Of a DNA stretch of 13,080 bases, positions 6,778-12,275 are shown piece by piece. The translations under genes were made by a program, and so were the position numbers. The first letter of the stretch is position 1. The number at the start of each line of letters is the position of its first letter. The DNA lies in NCBI GenBank assembly GCA_041589455.1, contig JBFHVQ010000079.1, positions 1 through 13,080 on the forward strand, given 5' to 3'. The stretch is from SZUA-229 sp041589455. GTDB lineage: Bacteria; Pseudomonadota; Gammaproteobacteria; SZUA-229. Under the pieces are notes generated by a model that made no database searches, was not told the origin of the DNA, and worked only from the letters and a program-made list of their open reading frames with translations.

Positions 6778-7260
6778 ATGTCTACGAATGCAGATCTGCT
6801 TGTTCTTGGTTACCTCGGCAGGGCTCTAAGCTTAGAGCTCTCCGCTGTACAGTTGTACAGTACCCAGGCTCGACTTGTCGAAACCTGGGGTCTGTCTGAG
6901 GTGGCTAAGAAATTTAGTGATGAAGCTCAGGAAGAAATGTCACATGCTGATCGAATTATCAGTCGAATGTTAGCACTTAATGTAGCACCAAATGCATCTC
7001 AATTGCGTGCGGTGCGTCTGGGTCAATCTTTAATGGACCTGCTGCGTTATGACCTAGAGTTCGAAAATGAACTTGTTGGATTATATAGCGCTGCTACCCA
7101 GCACTGTGCAAGATCAGGTGATCATGATAACCGTATGTTCTTTGAAGCTTTACTTAAAGAAGAACAGGAACATGCTGCTGGACTTGTAAAGTGGATTCAG
7201 GAAGTACAACAACCAGCCACACAAACACCTAGTACAAGCACTATCCAAAGACAGAGATAA
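6778..7260 (+). CDS. Bacterioferritin-like di-iron protein of the cso operon
   Basis: Four-helix ferritin-like protein of 160 residues, the size of a bacterioferritin. Ferroxidase ligands can be placed by comparison with Bfr: Glu20, Glu53 and His56 in EEMSHAD, Glu96 in LEFENEL, and Glu129 and His132 in EEQEH. Met54 sits at the position that binds haem in bacterioferritin. The 15-residue tail is rich in Thr, Ser, Pro and Gln. Such genes are frequent passengers in alpha-carboxysome operons, but their role there is unknown; iron storage or redox protection of the carboxysome is speculation. The start is ATG 6778; the overlapping in-frame GTG 6775 is possible, and no strong ribosome binding site decides it. 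It ends three bases before acRAF, suggesting coupling. Confidence 0.85.
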   Translation: MSTNADLLVLGYLGRALSLELSAVQLYSTQARLVETWGLSEVAKKFSDEAQEEMSHADRIISRMLALNVAPNASQLRAVRLGQSLMDLLRYDLEFENELVGLYSAATQHCARSGDHDNRMFFEALLKEEQEHAAGLVKWIQEVQQPATQTPSTSTIQRQR

Positions 7261-7263
7261 CTC

Positions 7264-7524
7264 ATGAGCGACCAGTGGAAAGAGCGTAATCGTCCTGCTC
7301 GTCTTGAACGACAGTATCAGTTCGATAATTATGAAGAACTACGTGATTTTCTTGATCGTGCTGCTGACTTGTCAGAGAAAGAGGAATACTATCCTGATAT
7401 GGGCTTTGGACGTGACTATGTCAATATCACTATTCATGCAGATGAAGGTGAAGAAGGCCTTACACCAAAACAGCATCAATTTGCCAAGCAACTTGATGAA
7501 CTGATTGTCAACAAAGCTGATTGA
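7264..7524 (+). CDS. acRAF: RuBisCO assembly factor acRAF (pterin-4a-carbinolamine dehydratase-like)
   Basis: Small PCD-fold protein of 86 residues that in other alpha-carboxysome organisms acts as a RuBisCO assembly chaperone, not as a dehydratase. The strand-helix-strand layout includes FDNYEELRDFLDRAADLSEKEEYYPD and then a DYVNITIH strand. Where active PCD enzymes carry a His-His-Pro signature, this protein has Tyr42-Tyr43-Pro44, so the catalytic histidines are missing. That agrees with a chaperone role. It starts three bases after the ferritin-like gene with only a weak GAGA ahead, so its translation is probably coupled. mcdA follows after ten bases. Confidence 0.88.
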   Translation: MSDQWKERNRPARLERQYQFDNYEELRDFLDRAADLSEKEEYYPDMGFGRDYVNITIHADEGEEGLTPKQHQFAKQLDELIVNKAD

Positions 7525-7534
7525 GGATTGACAT

Positions 7535-8167
7535 ATGCCGTTAATTGCGATGGTCGGCAATAAAGGTGGTGCAGGCAAAACAACATTAACTGTTAATGTG
7601 GCATCAGGACTGGCAAGGCAATCAAAGGTTGTAGTCGTAGATGCAGATCCACAGGGGTCGTCGCTTCAATGGCGAGCTTTCTCAAGTAACGAAGATACAG
7701 TTCCTGTCGTTGCTGCAAATGAGCAGCTAGAAGCACAGGCTAAACAACTTCTAGATGAATACCATTATGTTGTCATTGACTGTCCACCATCAGTACATGC
7801 AGAACAGACTAAAACTGTTCTAGCATTCAGTGACATCGCATTAGTTCCTGTGCAACCATCACCGGTTGATTTATGGGCAACTGTGCATATAGAAGAAGCC
7901 GTTAATAACGCACGCAATTCTAATTCTGATCTAAACGCTATGCTAGTAATCAACCAGTTAGAGCCTCGGACTACCTTATCAAGGCTAGTACGTGATGCAC
8001 TGACAGAAATTGGATTACCTGTTGCAGAGACAGCATTACGCCGTAGAGCAATTTATCGTAGTAGTGCCCTTGAAGGTAAAAGCGTTTATGATATGGGTAG
8101 TCGAGGCCGAGATGCGGCAACTGAACTAGAACAGCTAATTCAGGAGGTGTTAGGTAATGAGCAGTAA
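7535..8167 (+). CDS. mcdA: Carboxysome-positioning ATPase McdA (ParA family)
   Basis: ParA/MinD-type ATPase that binds the nucleoid and, with McdB, spreads carboxysomes along the cell. The 210-residue product has the deviant Walker A KGGAGKTT at residues 10-17 with signature Lys10 and Lys15, the Walker A' segment VVVDADPQGSSLQW (Asp38), and Walker B VVIDCPPS (Asp82). It lacks an N-terminal DNA-binding extension, as small ParAs do. GAGG at 7523-7526 precedes the ATG and overlaps the acRAF stop. Its 3' end overlaps the next gene by 11 bases. Assignment as McdA instead of a plasmid ParA rests on its place in the cso operon and the McdB-like partner. Confidence 0.92.
   Translation: MPLIAMVGNKGGAGKTTLTVNVASGLARQSKVVVVDADPQGSSLQWRAFSSNEDTVPVVAANEQLEAQAKQLLDEYHYVVIDCPPSVHAEQTKTVLAFSDIALVPVQPSPVDLWATVHIEEAVNNARNSNSDLNAMLVINQLEPRTTLSRLVRDALTEIGLPVAETALRRRAIYRSSALEGKSVYDMGSRGRDAATELEQLIQEVLGNEQ
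8142..8147 (+). promoter_or_regulatory. Ribosome binding site of mcdB inside mcdA
   Basis: A full AGGAGG lies nine bases before ATG 8157, within the last codons of mcdA. It fixes the mcdB start and shows that translation of the two genes overlaps. Confidence 0.85.
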
Positions 8168-8399
8168 CGATAAAACACGAAATAAACTTATGGAGTCAAT
8201 GCGAATGACGAAAGCAGATCCAGGTAAAAAACCTGAGGCAGCTGAAACAAATGCAAGCACTAAACCTGCTGCAGCTACAACAGCTAAAAAGCCAGCTGAA
8301 AAAAAGAAAGTGGCCGCTAAACCAGCGAAAGCTGCTAATAAATCAACGCCTAATGCCGCTGATCCTTTCCAGTCAGCACAGCGAGTATGGCCTGACTAA
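8157..8399 (+). CDS. mcdB: Carboxysome-positioning partner McdB
   Basis: Adaptor that links carboxysomes to McdA and stimulates its ATPase. The 80-residue product is low-complexity and very basic, dominated by Ala, Lys, Thr and Pro. It has a short N-terminal region with KLMESMRM, a long KPAEKKKVAAKPAKAANK-type middle, and the C-terminal end DPFQSAQRVWPD. A tryptophan near the C-terminus is the known invariant mark of McdB proteins, here third from the end. It overlaps mcdA by 11 bases in another frame with its own AGGAGG, as expected for a pair made together. Similarity is by composition and position, because McdB sequences diverge quickly. It is the last operon gene, followed by a terminator. 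Confidence 0.85.
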   Translation: MSSNDKTRNKLMESMRMTKADPGKKPEAAETNASTKPAAATTAKKPAEKKKVAAKPAKAANKSTPNAADPFQSAQRVWPD

Positions 8400-8407
8400 G
8401 ATGCTTT

Positions 8408-8427
8408 AAAGGCCCGCCTGGGCTTTT
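8408..8427 (+). terminator. Intrinsic terminator of the cso operon
   Basis: AAAGGCCC (8408-8415) pairs with GGGCTTTT (8420-8427) around a GCCT loop: eight pairs with one G-U, and the T-run is part of the right arm. It lies nine bases after the mcdB stop and is the expected end of the main transcript. Confidence 0.85.
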
Positions 8428-8434
8428 CATGCGA

Positions 8435-8525
8435 TATATATTGAACTTATAGTTTCTTTATTCTCTCTTTGAGTTACACGTTCAAAGTTTCGGTAAGTTC
8501 AATATATAGATATAAGTCAATATAT
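8435..8525. repeat. Nested inverted repeats in the spacer before cbbR
   Basis: TATATATTGAACTTA (8435-8449) is the exact reverse complement of TAAGTTCAATATATA (8494-8508). Inside the 44-base loop a second pair, CTTTGA (8467-8472) and TCAAAG (8482-8487), can form a smaller stem. A third, imperfect copy of the outer arm, TAAGTCAATATAT, follows directly at 8513-8525, one base shorter. The cluster could be operator sites for a dimeric regulator such as CbbR itself, or an RNA structure after the operon terminator. The repeats are seen; the role is unknown. No transposase or target duplication was seen, so a mobile-element origin is unsupported. Confidence 0.7.
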
Positions 8526-8644
8526 TCTTTACCTTTGATAGCTTTATATGTATATTGCTTTCTGTAATATGCCCTTATCCTTCTTAAATATCAAAAACCT
8601 GGCAGCAGGCATGATGTAAAAGAACATTAAGATTCATTCTGCCA

Positions 8645-8673
8645 TTGAAAAAATAACGCTATTTTTTTATATG
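8645..8673 (+). promoter_or_regulatory. Candidate sigma70-type promoter of cbbR
   Basis: TTGAAA (8645-8650) and TATATG (8668-8673) are 17 bases apart, close to the sigma70 consensus, 30 bases before the cbbR ATG. Most of the spacer is an inverted repeat, AAAAAATA (8648-8655) and TATTTTTT (8660-8667). The rest of the 303-base spacer (8400-8702) is A/T-rich, with no coding frame I would defend. Confidence 0.55.
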
Positions 8674-8702
8674 GTGTTTTTGTTCATATACAGGTAATCA
8701 CA

Positions 8703-9710
8703 ATGACTGATTCAAACGATAAAAGCTTTAAGTCGCCTACTGCCATGCCTGATCATATTATTCGGCATGTAACTCTTCGTCAATTCCAGGTGTTTGAGGC
8801 AATCTATCGTTCTGGAAGCTTTACCCGTGCTGCTGAAGAGCTTTACTTAACTCAGCCCACAGTATCTATGCAGATAAAAAAGCTCACTGATGCGCTTGGT
8901 CTTCCACTGTTTGAACATGTTGGACGTAATGTTGAGCCTACAGAGGCGGGTAATGAGCTTTATGATGCCTGCCGTACGATATTTGAACGACTTTCAAATC
9001 TAGAAATGAAAATTTTTGATCTTAAAGGTTTGAAGCGTGGACGTTTACGTCTTGGTGTTATTTCTAATGCTCAGTATCTCGCGCCTGAAATGCTTGGTGA
9101 ATTTAGCCTAAATTACCCTGGTATAGATCTATCACTTAAAGTGACAAATAGAGATAGCATTATTAATAGAATGAATAGCAACGAAGACGATCTATATATA
9201 ATGGGTCAGGCACCCAAAGGGCCTATCGAAGTTGAATCTCATGCTATAGCTCCAAATCCTTTGGCTGTGATGGCACCCAGAAACCATCCATTGGTTGGGA
9301 AAAAAAATATAAGCCTTGCAGAAATAGCAGAACAGCCATTTATTATTCGTGAGCCAGGTTCTGGTATCAGGGATGCGACTATGAAAGCGTTTGATAAGCT
9401 TGGATTACGTCCTAATATCCGTATGGAGCTTGGTAGTAATGAAGCTATTAAACATGCAATAGCAGGTGGGCTTGGTTTATCGATTGTATCTTTACATACG
9501 CTGTCACTTGAAGGCGTTGATGGACCAGTAGCAATTCTAGATGTTGAAGGACTACCAATTCTACGGAAATGGTATATTGTCTATCCTAAAGGTAAGGAGT
9601 TGTCATTGGTTGCACAAAAGTTTCTAACTTTTGCAATCGAATATGAACCAGTGATTAAAGAACGTATGCAAAAAATGTGGCCAAAATTAAAAACAATTTT
9701 AAATCAATAG
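8703..9710 (+). CDS. cbbR: LysR-type regulator of CO2-fixation genes, CbbR
   Basis: LysR-family transcription factor that senses Calvin-cycle metabolites and controls cbb genes. The 335-residue product has an N-terminal winged helix-turn-helix (about residues 22-81; HTH at 38-61 with SFTRAAEELYLTQPTVSMQIKKL) and a two-lobed effector domain. Segments typical of CbbR are DDLYIMGQ, the REPGSGIRDAT segment and MELGSNEAIKHAIAGGLGLSIVS. The start is ATG 8703 with AGG eight bases upstream; ATG 8745 is in frame but has no ribosome binding site. It lies downstream of and parallel to the cso operon, whereas cbbR is often upstream and divergent from its target operon. It has its own promoter and ends at a bidirectional terminator. 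Confidence 0.92.
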   Translation: MTDSNDKSFKSPTAMPDHIIRHVTLRQFQVFEAIYRSGSFTRAAEELYLTQPTVSMQIKKLTDALGLPLFEHVGRNVEPTEAGNELYDACRTIFERLSNLEMKIFDLKGLKRGRLRLGVISNAQYLAPEMLGEFSLNYPGIDLSLKVTNRDSIINRMNSNEDDLYIMGQAPKGPIEVESHAIAPNPLAVMAPRNHPLVGKKNISLAEIAEQPFIIREPGSGIRDATMKAFDKLGLRPNIRMELGSNEAIKHAIAGGLGLSIVSLHTLSLEGVDGPVAILDVEGLPILRKWYIVYPKGKELSLVAQKFLTFAIEYEPVIKERMQKMWPKLKTILNQ

Positions 9711-9799
9711 TCGCCATAATTTTTTATTAAAACTGGTGTAGTAACAGTGGAAAGATCACTAATATATAGTGTCTAGTATAAATCTCTCATTATCCTTGA

Positions 9800-9833
9800 A
9801 TAATTACGGCTCCATTATTGGAGCTGTAATTAT
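9800..9833. terminator. Bidirectional terminator between cbbR and the convergent secreted-protein gene
   Basis: A 15-pair stem forms between 9800-9814 and 9819-9833 with a four-base TTAT loop and one G-U pair. The core is ACGGCTCCA and TGGAGCTGT. ATTTAGATTT follows on the + side, and an A/T-rich flank is present on the other. It lies between the two convergent stops (9710 and 9857), as expected for a shared terminator. Confidence 0.75.
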
Positions 9834-9856
9834 ATTTAGATTTGTACAATATGTAC

Positions 9857-10558
9857 TTATAGTATTGAGTCATGTATAGCAATTGAACAGTTTGATACCC
9901 CTTGTCCATTAAATTGCCCATCAAATGTGAATGTGCCATTCAGGCATAAAGTGCCGACTTTACCGGCATATTCACCTAAATCATCTGCTCGAATACCTGC
10001 GCAGCCTGACATACGAAGTGCCATGGTTCCAGTATCCATTGGATTTTCTACAGGTCCAAGATGTGGGAAAGCACGACCTGTGAGTTCCTCTTTAAATCGA
10101 AATGTTGTGCCACTTATTGTCATGGCAAAATCATTGGTCATAGTCCATGGTAAAGTGGAAGGTAATGAGCTCCAGTCACCAAATAAACCAAAAAAGCTAG
10201 TGCTAAATGAAGCCGTCGCAGAGATATTACCAATTTGTTCGTATCCACCTTGAGTTTCTCCTGCATCATCATCTGTTACAGTGGCATAAACATCCCCTGA
10301 TATTGGGTATAGAATACTGACATTCGCAGGGTTATACATATCGCCATTAACATCTCCATTTGCATCTACAAACCCAGCAACATGACCAGACACATCTGAT
10401 ATTGTGTTTACTACTGTTAATGATGGTGTATTAGGATTATAAATACTTTTATAATGGCCTTTTGATTCTCCAGCTAATGCTGTTGTAGTTGTTATAGACC
10501 AGGTAATAGATGCACATACAGTACATGCGGCGAGTACATTTTTGTTAAATCTTTTCAT
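9857..10558 (-). CDS. Secreted protein of unknown function
   Basis: I do not recognise this 233-residue protein. It starts with a Sec signal peptide: MKRFNKN, a hydrophobic Ala/Val/Ile/Thr stretch, then ALA before Gly30 as a likely signal-peptidase I site. The mature part would be about 204 residues, rich in Gly, Asp, Asn, Ser and Thr with short strand-like segments. It contains DANGDVNGD (residues 65-73), which resembles a calcium-binding DxNxD loop, and a TVTDDDAGE stretch. Three cysteines, 186, 205 and 224, are spaced exactly 19 apart. AGGAGA (complement of 10566-10571) precedes the ATG. A periplasmic or extracellular beta-rich protein is the best description. It is divergent from a Crp/Fnr gene that may regulate it. 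Confidence 0.75.
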   Translation of the reverse strand: MKRFNKNVLAACTVCASITWSITTTTALAGESKGHYKSIYNPNTPSLTVVNTISDVSGHVAGFVDANGDVNGDMYNPANVSILYPISGDVYATVTDDDAGETQGGYEQIGNISATASFSTSFFGLFGDWSSLPSTLPWTMTNDFAMTISGTTFRFKEELTGRAFPHLGPVENPMDTGTMALRMSGCAGIRADDLGEYAGKVGTLCLNGTFTFDGQFNGQGVSNCSIAIHDSIL

Positions 10559-11007
10559 TCAGTATTCTCCTGACATTTGTATTTAATCATTTACAAAATT
10601 TAGCGTATTAATTTTTTACATATACATAGCGTTCAGTACATGAATCTCTCAAACTAATAATGGTTTTGCATTATGTCATTTCAATAGACTCACAAATCCT
10701 AACGTAAATATATTTAAAGTTCTGTGATCACTAATACGATGTAATGTGATATCGGTTTGATATGAATGTGATCTTGATCACGCATTGGCTTATGAAAAGA
10801 TGTGTATTTATTTGTATATAGCAATGAATTCTTTCACTTGATGGATGTGCTAAGAATATTGATATTTATACTAATATATAAATTAGAATGAAAATCAAAG
10901 GCTTATAATATAGTGATTTGATTTATTAAATGATTATTGATCTGGTTGTTTACTTCTATTACTCTTACAGGGCTTTTTCTCTACGTTACTATAAACGGTG
11001 TCCAATA
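10559..11007. promoter_or_regulatory. Divergent regulatory region between the secreted-protein and Crp/Fnr genes
   Basis: About 450 A/T-rich bases without a convincing gene. Three TGTGAT-type elements lie close together: TGTGATCAC at 10723-10731, TGTGAT at 10745-10750 and the palindrome at 10767-10782. A perfect TATAAT occurs at 10904-10909 pointing toward the Crp gene, but its -35 region is poor, which would fit an activator-dependent promoter. No clear promoter was found for the minus-strand gene. Confidence 0.5.
10767..10782. promoter_or_regulatory. CRP/FNR-family operator
   Basis: TGTGATCTTGATCACG contains the symmetric core GTGATC-TT-GATCAC, very close to the E. coli CRP consensus and also to the FNR pattern TTGAT-N4-ATCAA. 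It sits between two divergent genes, one encoding a Crp/Fnr protein, so autoregulation and control of the secreted protein are plausible. Which family member binds cannot be told from the sequence. Confidence 0.65.
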
Positions 11008-11712
11008 ATGAGCGGTACTCCTATTCTATCTGCAGCAGCTCCAATCTTGTCTATGGATAAACTTTATGAGTTATATCCTAAGCTGGAAGATGAACGTAAT
11101 GAAAAGTGGCTGGAGATACTTAATCGTGCACAATTTATGACAGTATCTGATGGTTCCCTGCTTGCTGAAACAGGTTCTCATTGTGCGAATTTCATGCTTC
11201 TACTTGACGGTGTTGTACGTGTCTACCAGATAGATGAGCAAGGTAAGGAATTAACTATGTATCGAATTATGCCGGGAGATGTTTGCCTGATGAGCTTGAA
11301 TAGCCTGATTCATGACAGACCGTTTAGGGCTAATGCGACAGCTGAATCACAAATAAATATGGTAATGTTAAGCTCTCAGGATTTCAAGTTGGCAATGGGC
11401 GTTTCTGAGGCTTTCCGTATGTTGATACTGAGTAGTCTTGTCGATACAGTATGTACTATGGTGCAATCATTTTATGATACCGCATTTGAACCGTTAGACA
11501 TGCGACTTGCCTGTTTGCTTGGTCAATTATTTGAACGAAATGGAACCGAAATGCTTGAAATAACTCACCAGGAGCTATCACAAGAGCTGGGTACCTCACG
11601 TGAAGTCATCAGTCGCCTTCTTAAAAAACTTGAACAGAAAGAAAGCATCGTACTAAAGAGGGGGAAGATTATGATGGGGAAGAATAACATTCATCTTAGT
11701 AAATGCATCTGA
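11008..11712 (+). CDS. Crp/Fnr-family transcriptional regulator
   Basis: The product has an N-terminal cyclic-nucleotide-binding-type beta barrel (about residues 40-135, with GSLLAETG, FMLLLDGVVRVY and MYRIMPGDVC), a dimerisation helix, and a C-terminal winged HTH (185-209, ITHQELSQELGTSREVISRL). I choose ATG 11008, giving 234 residues, the normal size. An upstream in-frame ATG at 10930 would add 26 hydrophobic/aromatic residues that do not fit the family and has no ribosome binding site; at 11008 the site is also weak. The N-terminal four-cysteine cluster of FNR is absent, and the cAMP-binding residues of CRP are not conserved, so the signal is unknown. Confidence 0.88.
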   Translation: MSGTPILSAAAPILSMDKLYELYPKLEDERNEKWLEILNRAQFMTVSDGSLLAETGSHCANFMLLLDGVVRVYQIDEQGKELTMYRIMPGDVCLMSLNSLIHDRPFRANATAESQINMVMLSSQDFKLAMGVSEAFRMLILSSLVDTVCTMVQSFYDTAFEPLDMRLACLLGQLFERNGTEMLEITHQELSQELGTSREVISRLLKKLEQKESIVLKRGKIMMGKNNIHLSKCI

Positions 11713-12275
11713 TATCATATTGAGTTTACTTCACAAATTCACTCATTGCGTATTGTTGTTTGTCAGACCACGAGTCAATCTACTAATATTTCTTTGATTA
11801 AATAATAGTCTTTTTCATCATGATAAGTTAATAACAATAACACTAAATAGTAAAATCGTTTTATCTCTCGCTAGTGATTATGATAACTGGTAATCATGCA
11901 TAAAATAGCAGGGTTTTTATAAAGAATGAAAATAGTATTGAGCTTGCTCTTGTAACGACACCAGACATCAATAGAACTTTGAATATTGTGTGCCTATTTT
12001 ACAACTTGTGCAGGTACTGCTATTTCATGAGCTGTGTGGTGATTATAAATAATCAACAAATGGTCGTGTAACCGGTGACTTTACCATATTTTGTTGGCAA
12101 ACCCTTTAATTGTCACGGAATCGAGCGTAGGCTCGTTAATCGATTGTTTATAATGTAGTTATTATCTAATGTATGGCGCTTCAGTAATCAAATTGTTAAA
12201 GGCTATACGTGCACCAATGTTTATTGAGCTATTATATATTTTTAATATAAATAGTTCGACGGGATTGCCACAATA
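11713..12275. other. AT-rich non-coding stretch between the Crp/Fnr and antiporter genes
   Basis: No coding frame of credible length. Visible structures are ATGAT...ATCAT (11880-11897, an 18-base imperfect palindrome), a short CGAGC-GTAG-GCTCG hairpin (12122-12135) without a T-run, and a TATAAT at 12149-12154 that could be a -10 element without a good -35. No clear terminator for the Crp gene was found. The length leaves room for a small RNA or a long leader, but I see no recognisable family. Confidence 0.4.

Noticed and set aside
8435..8508. Inverted repeats as the ends of a miniature transposable element
   Set aside because: Arms are only 44 bases apart, there is no target-site duplication that I can see, and no second copy occurs in the window.
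10930..11007. N-terminal extension of the Crp/Fnr protein from ATG 10930
   Set aside because: It adds an aromatic-rich segment not typical of the family, with no ribosome binding site. ATG 11008 gives the usual length.
11875..11897. Fur-box-like sequence around ATGATAAC...GTAATCAT
   Set aside because: Only one half resembles the Fur consensus. By my alignment about 12 of 19 positions match, which is not convincing in A/T-rich DNA.
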